This document shows, in pieces, positions 52,631-61,188 of a DNA stretch of 64,000 nucleotides. The stretch is taken from assembly GCA_965213905.1 (NCBI GenBank), contig CBDCAK010000001.1:124001-188000 (forward strand). Direction: 5' to 3'. The notes beneath the pieces were generated by a model that searched no databases, was not told the origin of the DNA, and was given only the letters and a program-made list of their open reading frames with translations. Each line of letters opens with the position of its first letter. Within the stretch, counting starts at the first letter, position 1. This DNA is from SIRX01 sp965213905. GTDB taxonomy: Bacteria > Actinomycetota > Rubrobacteria > Rubrobacterales > Rubrobacteraceae. Position numbers and translations under genes: made by a program.

Positions 52631-52638
52631 GTCTAGAC
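52631..52638. promoter_or_regulatory. PhnF operator candidate upstream of phnD
   Basis: CGTCTAGACAAA contains the GTCTAGAC palindrome found in the phnX upstream site. It lies 107 bases before phnD. Confidence 0.55.
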
Positions 52639-52893
52639 AAATGAGAAAAACATATGCACAAGACAACCAAACTGGCTAACCAGAAGCGTGTAGTCTCTAA
52701 ATCGGTGACTAGGCTGTGGAGCGTCCTCATGCGACATACGGACGAAATTACGTTGATCTGACGGTTCTTATCTTGAAATCTTTGTTCTCAAGCCGTTCGT
52801 TGCACCAAAAATAGCAGAAAACCCTTTGCTGCCGTCGAGTATAAAGTATACTTTCGCTCCCGATCCAGTTCTTGAGCTTTCCTATCGTACACT

Positions 52894-53049
52894 TTACTCG
52901 GTTTCATGTGGTGACCCCAGTAAGCGGGCCGCTGCCTTTAGAATAACCTCAACGGTCTCCCTGGAGCGCTGCTGTTTGGGAAGCTCCCTCGATTGGATGG
53001 AAGGGCCGATCGGAGTTCCTGTAGTACCTGTAGAAGTATCAGGTGACAC
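52894..53049 (-). pseudogene. TetR-family regulator, N-terminal remnant
   Basis: A frame reads SPDTSTGTTGTPIGPSIQ, then SRELPKQQRSRETVEVILKA and AARLLGSPHETE before a stop. PKQQRSRETVEVILKAAARLL is the start of a TetR helix-turn-helix domain, but the second and third helices (usually TTNRIAERAGVS...) are missing. Dead relic. Confidence 0.5.
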
Positions 53050-53151
53050 CGGAGACCTTACCTCCTAACCGGCAAAAATCCGCTTCGCGAAAACAAAGCT
53101 ACGTCTCAAACCACATTGTACAGGACGCCTTTCAGGCCCCGAGCCCCTAAT

Positions 53152-53175
53152 ATACTTGAAATACTCTTCAAGTAT
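53152..53175. promoter_or_regulatory. SmtB/ArsR-type operator
   Basis: ATACTTGAA and TTCAAGTAT are perfect inverted arms separated by six bases. The TTGAA...TTCAA layout is typical of SmtB-family metal sensors. The site lies 16 bases before the regulator start, so it should be autoregulatory. Confidence 0.7.
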
Positions 53176-53190
53176 TCATATACTGGTCCT

Positions 53191-53589
53191 ATGTCGCACT
53201 TCAGAGACGCACCGTATGACGCCCGGCTGCTGGAGCCTGGAGACGTGGTGGGTGAGGAGATGGGCCGTGTGGATGAGCGGGTCGCTTCGTTGATGGGGGC
53301 TCTTTCCAACTCTACGCGCATACGGGCGTTGTTTGCGTTGCTGGAGGCTGGGGAGCTTCCGGTGGGAGAGCTGGCGAAGGCAGTAAGGATGAGCGAGTCG
53401 GCTACCAGTCACCAGCTCCGGGTGCTGCGGGATCTAGGGTTGGTGGCGCGGCGAAGGGATGGACGCAGGAACTTCTACTCCCTGGCCGATGACCATTTGG
53501 GTGTGCTCTTGAGGGAGTCTCTGTATCACGTGGATCACAGACGCCTATCCGAAGGCTCAACGGAAAGTGCCGAGGGTAAGCGCTTTTGA
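53191..53589 (+). CDS. ArsR/SmtB-family zinc-type metal sensor
   Basis: Winged helix: ALSNSTRIRALFALLEAGELP, LAKAVRMSESATSHQLRVLR and RRDGRRNFYSLAD. After it comes D-D-H-(10)-H-VD-H, which fits the alpha5 zinc/cobalt site of SmtB, CzrA and NmtR. ATG 53191 is taken over 53116 because it lies after the operator. Its stop overlaps the exporter start (TTGA), so the two are coupled. Confidence 0.85.
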   Translation: MSHFRDAPYDARLLEPGDVVGEEMGRVDERVASLMGALSNSTRIRALFALLEAGELPVGELAKAVRMSESATSHQLRVLRDLGLVARRRDGRRNFYSLADDHLGVLLRESLYHVDHRRLSEGSTESAEGKRF

Positions 53590-54596
53590 GCGGGCGCCAT
53601 CGCGGGCACCACCACGAAGAGCACCGGTCGGACGAGCGACGCAATGGTGGCTGGTGGGCGCGGCTGCGTCACGAGCTGTCGCACCTGAATCCCTTCGGCC
53701 ATTCTCACGAGTCATCGGACTCGGTGGATGATGCGCTGGAATCCAACGAGGTCGGCATTCGGACGGTGAAGATCACGCTGGTGGCGCTGATGGTTACTGC
53801 AATCTTGCAGGTGGTCGTGGTCGCCTTCTCGGGGTCCGTGGCGCTGCTCGCGGACACTATCCACAACTTCGGCGACGCCCTCACCTCCGTGCCGCTGTGG
53901 ATAGCCTTCGTGCTCGTCGGGCGTCCGGCCAACAGGGCCTACACCTATGGCTACGGGCGGGCTGAGGACCTGGCGGGGGTCGCCATCGTGGGACTCATCT
54001 TCTTCAGCGCGTGTGTGGCCGGTTACCAGTCAGTGATGAAGCTCATCTACGGCTCTGAGGTTTCGCACGTGGGATGGGTTGCCGCCGCAGGCGTGGTTGG
54101 CTTCCTCGGGAACGAGCTCGTGGCGCAGTTCCGCATCCGGGTAGGAAAGAGGATCGGGAGCGCCGCGCTCGTTGCTGACGGCCAGCACGCCCGCACCGAC
54201 GGGTTCACCTCGCTTGCAGTCGTGCTCGGCGCTGTGGGGGTGGCAATCGGCTACCCTATCCTGGACCCGCTGGTAGGGCTCGGGATAACGGTGGCTATCC
54301 TGTTCATCGTCAAGGATTCGGCGCTTTCTATGTGGCGGCGGATGATGGACTCCGTGGAGCCCGAGGTAGTGGACTCCATAGAAGAGGCGGCTGCTGGTGT
54401 GCCGGGTGTCGAGAAGGTCTTGGCGGTCAGGGCACGGTGGGTTGGGCACCGGGTCTACTCGGAAGCCGAGATAGGAGTTCCGAGAGATCTAAGCGCATCC
54501 GAGGTGGCGAGGATCAGGAAGAAGTTCTCCGCAAAGGCCAAAAGCGCCGTACCCAAGCTCGAACACCTTACAGTAGAGGCGAGCCCTTGCGAATGA
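53586..54596 (+). CDS. Cation diffusion facilitator metal exporter
   Basis: A His-rich N-terminus (GRHRGHHHEEHRSDER, GHSHESSDS) precedes six helices. The metal site residues are in LLADTIHNFGDALTSVPLWI (HxxxD) and ADGQHARTDGFTSLAVVLG (HxxxD). The cytoplasmic ferredoxin-like domain is EVVDSIEEAAAGVPGVEKVL. It probably exports zinc under control of the upstream sensor. It starts at TTG 53586. The end overlaps the next gene as ATGA. Confidence 0.9.
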   Translation: MSGRHRGHHHEEHRSDERRNGGWWARLRHELSHLNPFGHSHESSDSVDDALESNEVGIRTVKITLVALMVTAILQVVVVAFSGSVALLADTIHNFGDALTSVPLWIAFVLVGRPANRAYTYGYGRAEDLAGVAIVGLIFFSACVAGYQSVMKLIYGSEVSHVGWVAAAGVVGFLGNELVAQFRIRVGKRIGSAALVADGQHARTDGFTSLAVVLGAVGVAIGYPILDPLVGLGITVAILFIVKDSALSMWRRMMDSVEPEVVDSIEEAAAGVPGVEKVLAVRARWVGHRVYSEAEIGVPRDLSASEVARIRKKFSAKAKSAVPKLEHLTVEASPCE

Positions 54597-55096
54597 TCTT
54601 CGGAACCAGGATGGCGGCGAAGAGTGTGAAGGCCGGCAAGAGCTCGCCGCACGACCTGGTCAACCCTCTGATCTCACGCCTGCTGAGCTCCCGGCTGCAC
54701 TTACTCTTGAGTGGCGGCACCATGATCTTTACCGTCACGGGCCGCAAGAGCGGCAAGCGCTACGACGTGCCGGTCAACTGGGTTCCTTCCGGCGAAGGAG
54801 GTCTGGTCTGCTTCACCGGCAAGGGCTGGAGCGGCTGGTGGAGGAACCTGGACGTGGAGGAAACTGAGGTCCAGATAACGCTACGGGGAGAACGGCTGCC
54901 GGCCACGGCGCGGCTCGTGAAGGAGCCGGAGTCCGTCGAGGATGGCCTGCGCGCTTTTTTGACAAGGTTTCCGTCCAACGCTAAGCTGTTCGGGGTCACT
55001 TTGGGGAGTGGAAAACTCCCCGACGAGAGGGACCTCGCCCGTGCGGCATGCGACGAGGGCACTGTTATGGTTTTAATCGACGCTCTCGGGAGGTGA
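54593..55096 (+). CDS. Deazaflavin (F420)-dependent nitroreductase-family protein
   Basis: A split beta-barrel of the Ddn type: LLLSGGTMIFTVTGRKSGKR, YDVPVNWVPSGEGGLVCFTG, KGWSGWWRNLDVEETEVQIT and LRGERLPATARLV. The TGRKSGKRYDVPV motif is the family hallmark and binds the F420 or FMN phosphate. ATG 54593 overlaps the exporter stop, so it is cotranscribed. The link to zinc efflux is unclear. Confidence 0.75.
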   Translation: MIFGTRMAAKSVKAGKSSPHDLVNPLISRLLSSRLHLLLSGGTMIFTVTGRKSGKRYDVPVNWVPSGEGGLVCFTGKGWSGWWRNLDVEETEVQITLRGERLPATARLVKEPESVEDGLRAFLTRFPSNAKLFGVTLGSGKLPDERDLARAACDEGTVMVLIDALGR

Positions 55097-55172
55097 GGTG
55101 GATGACGGGTACCAGAGTTCACCGCCTTAGGTTCTACTTTGCCCCTGACGGCAATGATCTTCACATCTAGCC

Positions 55173-55349
55173 TTAGAGCGACGGTTCGCCAGATTCGGGA
55201 AGCGGGAACTCGTACTCGTCGGGCTCCGCTGGGTCCCGTAGGGGGCGTAGGTCGCCTCCAGCCACCGACTCGTCGAGCGCGAAATGGTAACGGCCGAGCA
55301 CCCGCAGGTGCTCGCGCGCCAGAGGCGACACTGTGGCGAGGTCCTCGTC
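55173..55349 (-). pseudogene. Tn3-family transposase, C-terminal fragment
   Basis: A frame with no start reads DEDLATVSPLAREHLRVLGR, YHFALDESVAGGDLRPLRDP and ends EPSL. LSPLxREHxxxLGRYxF and LRPLRDP are the terminal motifs of one Tn3 transposase group. It sits between the reductase and GrpB genes in the 55097-55397 gap, which otherwise holds nothing. Confidence 0.6.
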
Positions 55350-55397
55350 GCAAACCGACTCACGAAGTCTAGGCTCTGTCGTACTTTTGGTGAAAGC

Positions 55398-55922
55398 CTA
55401 TCTTCCTGCTCGCGCCGATCTGACTGCTTGCTCTATGAAGCGGTTCTTACCGGCGGTGTACGACTCTCGGTCCTCTGGGTACTCGCGTGCCAGTTTTTGC
55501 TTTAGCTTGCGGTATTCACTAGCGACCTCGGGGTGCGCCCGTAGGTAGTCTCGGAACAAGAGGCTCCTCTGCCAGTGCTCACTGCTCGTCTCAGTAAGCG
55601 AGAGGTGGTGTGTACGTCGGTCCCGGGGACCCTTGGCGAAGAAGATCCGACCCTCCACGCCACCGTTCCCACGATGCTCGTAGCCCAGACCCTCCAGCAC
55701 GGGCACGAGGCTGCGTGCCTCCTCCAAGTTCCCGATGGCAGCCATCATGTCTATGAGGGGCTTAGCTTCCATGCCATCGACTGCGGTACTGCCGACGTAT
55801 TCTAAGCGTAGCATCTTCTTCCCGAGGGCTGTACGAAGCCGGGCTGCTTCCTCCTCGTAGAGCTTCTTCCACTTCGCCTGGTAAGAAGTTAGCCTTACGC
55901 TGCCCCTCCTAAGTCCGGCCAT
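55398..55922 (-). CDS. GrpB-family (UPF0157) nucleotidyltransferase-fold protein
   Basis: A 174-residue protein with LTSYQAKWKKLYEEEAARLR, LEYVGSTAVDGMEAKPLIDM, YEHRGNGGVEGRIFFAKGP and RTHHLSLTETSSEHWQRSLL. The GSTAVxGMxAKPxID motif is conserved in GrpB, which has a nucleotidyltransferase-like fold of uncertain role. It is monocistronic and ends near Tn3 debris. Confidence 0.9.
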   Translation of the reverse strand: MAGLRRGSVRLTSYQAKWKKLYEEEAARLRTALGKKMLRLEYVGSTAVDGMEAKPLIDMMAAIGNLEEARSLVPVLEGLGYEHRGNGGVEGRIFFAKGPRDRRTHHLSLTETSSEHWQRSLLFRDYLRAHPEVASEYRKLKQKLAREYPEDRESYTAGKNRFIEQAVRSARAGR

Positions 55923-55991
55923 GCTGCGCCACTATATAGTCAGGATGTCCGCGAAACTGTCCTGCGATGGGCGTTGACTTCCTCATCCTTT

Positions 55992-57805
55992 GCCTCCTGT
56001 CGGGACACAGATCGTTCCCTATCCTATGCTATTTGAGGCAAGAGAAGTTGCTACTCCCTCGGGAAGGATCTGCGTATGGCACCTACCAGACACCCATCTG
56101 AGACTCGCTTGTTGCCAACCGGCCTCAGGGTGGCGCATATAACCGTGGATCGAGAAGGCCTCATCCTGGTCTCCGAGCCAGAAGCGGACTCCGTGCGCTG
56201 TCCACTGTGCAACTCTAGTTCAGAGCGAGTCCATAGCCGTTACTCAAGAACCGTCTCCGACCTACCGTGGCGTGGGATCACCGTGACAGTGAAGGTCCGC
56301 GCCCGCAAGTTCTTTTGCGATGATGATTCATGTGAGAGGCGGATATTCTGCGAACGGCTGCCCGAGGTGTCGGCCCACGCCCGCAAGACGGCTCGCCTGG
56401 ACGGAGCGCTACTCGCAATCGTCATGGAGTTGGGCGGAAGGGCCGGGGCAAGGCTGGCCGCCCAGCTCGGTTTGCTCGTGGGGCGTGACGCGCTACTCTC
56501 TCGCGTGAAGAACCTTACTCCCGAGGTTCTCTTCGAGAAGGTGAGGGTGCTGGGCATAGACGACTTCGCCTTTAGAAAAGGAAACGCCTATGGCACGATC
56601 CTGGTTGACCTTGAGCGTCACAAAGTGGTCGATCTTCTGCCGGAACGCTCGACGCAGACCACGGCCGACTGGCTGCGCAGACATCCCGGCGTGGAGGTCG
56701 TGAGCCGGGACCGATCCAACGTCTACGCCCAGGGTATCTCCGAAGGCGCCCCCGAGGCCGCACAGGTCGCCGACCGTTGGCACCTGCTCCGCAGCCTCGC
56801 ATTAGGCCTAGAAGAATTCCTGCTGCACAAACGGTCCGCGTTGGGCAAGGCCGTCGCGATCGGGACGGGCGAAGAGGAAGGGCGTCTTCCCGGCTCCATC
56901 GACGACGACCTCTCGACCCTGCCCGTTCGCCTGGGACGGCCGTACGGGAGCATCGAAGGACCGGCTAACAAGCGACACGAGCGCCTCGTCGAACAGTGGA
57001 AGGAGATCCGAAAGCTGCACTTGGCCGGGGCGAACGTCAAGGACATCGCAGAGTGGGTCGGCACCAGCCAGAGTACCGTGTACCGCTACCGGGAACTGGC
57101 AGAACCTCCGCCGCGTCGCGGGTACAGGAGGAGAGTGAGCGTCCTCGATCCCCATCTGCCTTACCTCATAAGGCGATGGAACGAAGGTTGTCGTAGCGCC
57201 AAGCGTCTCCATCAAGAAATCTGCGAAAAAGGCTACCGCCACAGCGTCAACACGGTCAACAGGCTGCTCTCTAGTTTCCGTTACACGGAAGGGCGGGGTG
57301 AGAAGCTTTCTTACGCCCCGAAAGCGAAAAGAGGCTCCATCGCCGGCTCCTCCCCAACCGCCAAAAACGTCGCAGCCCTGTTCATGCGCAAAGAGGAGAA
57401 TCTCTCCGAGGAGCAGAAGGAGTACCTGGAAAGGCTGTGCGCCTCGGACGCGGCACTGGCCGACACCAGGCGCCTGACGCAGGAGTTCGCCAAGATGGTC
57501 AGAGAACTTGAAGGGGAGAAGCTCGACGGATGGCTGGAGGAAGCCGCCGGATGCGAAGCGTCGGTGATGAAGAAGTTCGCCGCCGGACTAAAGAAGGACA
57601 TCTCGGCGGTAGAAGCGGGGCTCACAGAGAGGTGGAGCAACGGTCCGGTGGAAGGGTTCATCCATAAGCTCAAGCTCGTGAAGCGCCAAGGTTACGGCCA
57701 GGCAGGGCTCGGGCTGCTGAAAGCCAGGATGCTCGCAGCTTGATCGCTGCCGTCACGGCGGCCAAATGACAGGCGGCACCGCTTCACCAAGATGCCGACA
57801 GAGCC
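55992..57805. mobile_element. ISL3-family insertion sequence
   Basis: An intact transposase gene. Possible ends are GCCTCCTGTCGGGA (55992-56005) and TGCCGACAGAGCC (57793-57805), which pair at about 11 positions with one gap. A clear 8-bp target duplication was not found, so the limits are tentative. Confidence 0.6.
56076..57743 (+). CDS. ISL3-family transposase
   Basis: A 555-residue intact protein. It has an N-terminal zinc-binding region (VRCPLCNSSSERVHSRYSRT, FFCDDDSCERRIFCERLPE), helix-turn-helix LAAQLGLLVGRDALLSRVKN, catalytic GIDDFAFRKGNAYGTILVDL (first Asp), VSRDRSNVYAQGISEGAPEA (second) and the final GPVEGFIHKLKLVKRQGYGQ (Glu). A second helix-turn-helix (GANVKDIAEWVGTSQSTVYR) lies in the middle. 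It looks active. Confidence 0.95.
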   Translation: MAPTRHPSETRLLPTGLRVAHITVDREGLILVSEPEADSVRCPLCNSSSERVHSRYSRTVSDLPWRGITVTVKVRARKFFCDDDSCERRIFCERLPEVSAHARKTARLDGALLAIVMELGGRAGARLAAQLGLLVGRDALLSRVKNLTPEVLFEKVRVLGIDDFAFRKGNAYGTILVDLERHKVVDLLPERSTQTTADWLRRHPGVEVVSRDRSNVYAQGISEGAPEAAQVADRWHLLRSLALGLEEFLLHKRSALGKAVAIGTGEEEGRLPGSIDDDLSTLPVRLGRPYGSIEGPANKRHERLVEQWKEIRKLHLAGANVKDIAEWVGTSQSTVYRYRELAEPPPRRGYRRRVSVLDPHLPYLIRRWNEGCRSAKRLHQEICEKGYRHSVNTVNRLLSSFRYTEGRGEKLSYAPKAKRGSIAGSSPTAKNVAALFMRKEENLSEEQKEYLERLCASDAALADTRRLTQEFAKMVRELEGEKLDGWLEEAAGCEASVMKKFAAGLKKDISAVEAGLTERWSNGPVEGFIHKLKLVKRQGYGQAGLGLLKARMLAA

Positions 57806-57899
57806 GAAGTCTGCGACACATGGCTGTAGTCAACCTGACGTAGAATTATCAAGCTCGAGTATCTTGCACCGGCGTCTTTGCGCGCCTGGACTACCTTAA

Positions 57900-58538
57900 T
57901 CAGTGATCGAGTCTGAGTATCCTGCGCTCGAAGGCTGCCGTCACCGCTGCGGTGCGGTCGTCTACGCCCAGCTTGCCGTAGATGCGGATGAGGTGGCTCT
58001 TTACGGTGGCCTCGCTGATCCAGAGCTCTTTGGCGATCTCGCGGTTGTTGGTTCCCTGCGCCACGAGTTGCAACACCTGTATCTCACGACCGCTGAGGTT
58101 CTCCTCGGGCGGGGTGCGGGTGCGCTCGATCAACCGGGAGGTTACGGTCGGCGCCAGGATCGGACGGCCCCCCGCTGCCGAACGCACGGCCGCCAGCAGT
58201 TCCTCTTCTGGCGCGTCCTTGAGAAGGTAGCCGCTGGCGCCCGCCTCTACGGCTCTTAGGATATCGGCGTCCGAGTCGTAGGTGGTTAGCACCAGGACCT
58301 GGGTCTGGGAATGCGAATCCTTTATCAGCTCCGTGGCCGCGACCCCGTCCATCTGGGGCATGCGAAGATCCATCAGGACTACATCCGGGCGTAGCCGCAA
58401 GGCGAGATCGGCGGCCTCGGCGCCGGTCTTGGCTTCCCCGAGCACCTCTAAATCCGGCTCGCCCTCGAAGATGCCTCTAAGACCGCTACGCACTACGGGA
58501 TGGTCGTCGGCGATCAGCAGGCGGATTCTCTCCTTCAT
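57900..58538 (-). CDS. LuxR/NarL-family response regulator
   Basis: Receiver: LLIADDHPVVRSGLRGIFEG, VVLMDLRMPQMDGVAATELI, VLTTYDSDADILRAVEAGAS and LLKDAPEEEL. Output: LSGREIQVLQLVAQGTNNRE and ATVKSHLIRIYGKLGVDDR. Last gene of the methyltransferase operon, 54 bases after the kinase. It is a close paralogue of 34738-35376. Confidence 0.9.
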   Translation of the reverse strand: MKERIRLLIADDHPVVRSGLRGIFEGEPDLEVLGEAKTGAEAADLALRLRPDVVLMDLRMPQMDGVAATELIKDSHSQTQVLVLTTYDSDADILRAVEAGASGYLLKDAPEEELLAAVRSAAGGRPILAPTVTSRLIERTRTPPEENLSGREIQVLQLVAQGTNNREIAKELWISEATVKSHLIRIYGKLGVDDRTAAVTAAFERRILRLDH

Positions 58539-58592
58539 CTTTATGCTCTCAACTTCGTTCTTTCAACTTCGTTTCCTCAACTTCCCCCGGCC

Positions 58593-59906
58593 TCATTCCT
58601 TCGCCGCCCTTGCGCCACGCGTGATCTGCTCGGCTTCGAGCGGCAGTTCCACGGCCAACACTGTTCCCTCACCCGATGAACTCTCCACAGCGAGCATCCC
58701 ACCAAGAGCCTCGATCCTCTCGCGCATGCCCGTAAGTCCCATCCCACTGTACTCCGAATCGTGGTGGGGTTTTCGCTCCTGCGCCGGATCGAAGCCCACC
58801 CCGTCATCCCGGACATCGAGCGCGACGGCGTCCTCCAGGTAGGAGAGGGTGACGGCCAGTCGAGAGGCTTGGGCGTGTTTGAGCACGTTGGAGAGCGCCT
58901 CCTGGGCGACCCTCAAGAGCGTCACCTCCAGGTCGGGGGCGAGCGGTCCGGGCGTGCCGGTTACCGAAAACTCCGTGGGCACGCCACTTTCTTCAGAGAA
59001 ACGCCGCGCGAGACGTTCGAGCGCATCGGGCAGTGGAGTTCCCTGGAGGGGCTCCGGCCTCAAGGCCCAAACTAGCCGGCGGGCCTCCTCCAGACTCTCG
59101 CGGGCCGTGCGGTCGATCTGCACGAGGTGTCTCTCCGCGGCCCCGGGATCCTTCGTCAGGGCATGGCGGGCGGGGGAGGCGTGCATCTTGATGCTGGCGA
59201 AACCCTGGGTGAGAGTGTCGTGGATCTCTTGGGAGAGGCGCAACCTCTCCTCGGAGATGGCTAGGCGCTCGATCTCCCTGCGGGCAGTCCTGAGCTCTCG
59301 GTTGGTCACCACCAACCACCGAACCCCGAAGGCAATAAAGATACCCAGTCCCGAGTAGATCGTGATCGAAACGGTCGGCCCCCAGTCGAGTCCAGCGGCA
59401 ACCGCCGTGCCGGCGGTCAGCAGGGTGATGGCAACGGCCGCCACCAACACCGTCCCAAACGGCAAGGTGAGCCCCACGAGGATGCCGACGAAGCCGAGGA
59501 GGCCGACCCAGTTGTCTCCGTAGAGTAGAGGAAAGGAAATGCCCAACAATGAGAGCAAGCCGAGCGCCACCCCCAGCACCTTCGGCGAGATCGGGGCTCT
59601 GGTACCGGCTACGCTGCGCACCGCGCGCCAGGCAGCCCACACGTAGGTGGCCGAACCGAGAACGATGCCTGCGGCTGCGGGCAGAAGCCGGGCGGGCTCG
59701 TAACGCATCTCGTAGAGCCCGACCAGGGGGAAGACCAGAAACAAGAGCCAGACGACCGCGAGGGCGAAGCCGAGCCGGCTCAGGCGCCGGGCGTGTACTG
59801 AGTCATCCGCTACCCGCTCAGGAGCGTGAATGCTCGCTTCGTGGTGAGAGGATGTAACCATTTCGCCGTTCGTTCTCTTAGGCTCCTGCATAATCCTCGA
59901 CCTCAC
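58593..59906 (-). CDS. NarL-type sensor histidine kinase
   Basis: Six hydrophobic segments (residues 45-205), then HisKA_3 LRLSQEIHDTLTQGFASIKM with the phosphoacceptor His and HATPase_c (LLRVAQEALSNVLKHAQASR, DVRDDGVGFDPAQE, GLTGMRERIEALGGMLAVES). GTG 59906 overlaps the previous stop as GTGA; ATG 59891 is an alternative. It probably signals to the regulator downstream. Confidence 0.9.
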   Translation of the reverse strand: MRSRIMQEPKRTNGEMVTSSHHEASIHAPERVADDSVHARRLSRLGFALAVVWLLFLVFPLVGLYEMRYEPARLLPAAAGIVLGSATYVWAAWRAVRSVAGTRAPISPKVLGVALGLLSLLGISFPLLYGDNWVGLLGFVGILVGLTLPFGTVLVAAVAITLLTAGTAVAAGLDWGPTVSITIYSGLGIFIAFGVRWLVVTNRELRTARREIERLAISEERLRLSQEIHDTLTQGFASIKMHASPARHALTKDPGAAERHLVQIDRTARESLEEARRLVWALRPEPLQGTPLPDALERLARRFSEESGVPTEFSVTGTPGPLAPDLEVTLLRVAQEALSNVLKHAQASRLAVTLSYLEDAVALDVRDDGVGFDPAQERKPHHDSEYSGMGLTGMRERIEALGGMLAVESSSGEGTVLAVELPLEAEQITRGARAAKE

Positions 59907-60694
59907 AGATGGTCCCGCTGCCCGGGCACGATGATCTTTGTCGGTTCTCCGTTTGCCGGGTCTCCGTTTGCCGGGTCTCCGCAGCTCGATCCCCGTACGG
60001 ACTCTTTCTTCTCTATGTTATGGCGTGACCTCCTCCTTCGCCACACCAGCGCCGTCGGAATGGCCAAAACTATCCAGAGTCCGAGGACCACTACCGGAAA
60101 CCCCATATGGAAGGAAACCGCGACGACGAAGAGCGCCGCGAGCATTCTGCGTACCCGGCCGTAGCTCCGGCCGTAGCTCCGGCGGTGTTCTCGGGCATTC
60201 TCAGCCCTCTGCGGCTTGTCTCTTGCTCGCGAAACCCAGTTTAGCCGTACGCCGGCTGCGACGAGCGCCACCAGGGTGACTAAAGCCACCCAACCGGTTG
60301 TTGCGTGCGCGGAGAAATCCAACGAGACAGACGCGAAATAGAGGGTGTGTGCGGCGGCCGTAGTGAGCGCGGCCCACCCGATGACCGCGTGATGGGCCCG
60401 CAGGAACCGGGCCCACTGCCGCACGAGGCCGAAGTCCTCGAATCCCCACTTCTTGAGCCGGGCTTCCAGCCTGTTTACGACCCAGAAGGTCAGGGCCATC
60501 GTAACCGCAACCGAGGAAAGGCCTCCGAACAGGACGAGCCGGCTCTCAAGCGCCCAGAAGTTACCGGCCTGCTCCGAAGCCAGTAAGTAGGCGACGCTCC
60601 AGAAGATGCTGGCAGTTGTGAGCGCGTAAGCCACCAACCTTACCGGCATTACTGACCAGAGCCGCTGTGACCAGAGCCATTGTTTCCGGATCAT
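59903..60694 (-). CDS. Membrane protein with paired His, cytochrome b-like
   Basis: About six helices, with clustered His residues in FLRAHHAVIGWAALTTAAAH and SFHMGFPVVVLGL that could bind b-type haem, as in ferric-reductase-like membrane domains. The C-terminus has tandem GDPANGDPANGEP repeats made by a DNA direct repeat. SYGRSYGR is also repeated. ATG 60694 overlaps the upstream DUF1772 stop as ATGA; a longer start at 60811 lies inside that gene. The family assignment is uncertain. Confidence 0.6.
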   Translation of the reverse strand: MIRKQWLWSQRLWSVMPVRLVAYALTTASIFWSVAYLLASEQAGNFWALESRLVLFGGLSSVAVTMALTFWVVNRLEARLKKWGFEDFGLVRQWARFLRAHHAVIGWAALTTAAAHTLYFASVSLDFSAHATTGWVALVTLVALVAAGVRLNWVSRARDKPQRAENAREHRRSYGRSYGRVRRMLAALFVVAVSFHMGFPVVVLGLWIVLAIPTALVWRRRRSRHNIEKKESVRGSSCGDPANGDPANGEPTKIIVPGQRDHL

Positions 60695-61188
60695 GCTTTT
60701 CGGGCTGGCTTTGACCCGGGCTTGGAAGGCATATCGTCTAGCATCGCTACTAGCAGACAGACGAAGGCGCCGGCGAACAATACGGCTCGGGCGGCGTGCC
60801 CGTACTCCCAACTGTTACGCAGTTCATCCCAGTCGGCTGGCATAGAGGCCATCGTCGTCCAGGCATCGACCTCCGAGTTCACCGGGCCAACCCATACCTG
60901 CCATACCACGAGCGCGGCGGCGATCAAGACCGCGCCTAACAGGGTCCAGAGAAAAGCTCCTCGGCGCTTTCTCACCAAAACCAATACAAAAATGGTTGAA
61001 ATTAGCGCACCGAGCTCGACGTTCCCGAGCACCCGGCCGAAGCCTTCGTAGAGCCTCTGTTGTACGAAGAGGTACTCTTCCTTGTCCAGGGCAAGTTTGT
61101 TGGGCATCTCCAAAAGGTGGCCGAAAGCTCCACCCAGGGCTAGCGCCGCGAGCAGCAGGCTGACGAACCGAACGGTCTTGAGCATCAT
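60691..61188 (-). CDS. DUF1772-family membrane protein
   Basis: Four hydrophobic segments. Signature segments: LGGAFGHLLEMPNKLALDKE, YEGFGRVLGNVELGALISTI, VVWQVWVGPVNSEVDAWTT and DELRNSWEYGHAARAVLFAG. The WVxPVN...W...LRxxWExGHAxRA pattern is typical of the DUF1772 group. ATG 61188 follows GGAGGGA and overlaps the methyltransferase stop. Confidence 0.75.
   Translation of the reverse strand: MMLKTVRFVSLLLAALALGGAFGHLLEMPNKLALDKEEYLFVQQRLYEGFGRVLGNVELGALISTIFVLVLVRKRRGAFLWTLLGAVLIAAALVVWQVWVGPVNSEVDAWTTMASMPADWDELRNSWEYGHAARAVLFAGAFVCLLVAMLDDMPSKPGSKPARKA

Larger units (their letters stand above)
52525..53190. other. Long intergenic between phnD and arsR-type gene
   Basis: This 666-base stretch carries the phnD promoter area, with GTCTAGAC at 52631 and AGTTAAAGG directly repeated at 52594 and 52612, a TetR gene relic and the metal-regulator operator. 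No intact gene is seen; the plus-strand frame at 52826-53068 looks like an antisense shadow. Confidence 0.5.

Noticed and set aside
52826..53068. Plus-strand 80-codon frame
   Set aside because: Antisense to the TetR remnant, with no ribosome site or family resemblance.
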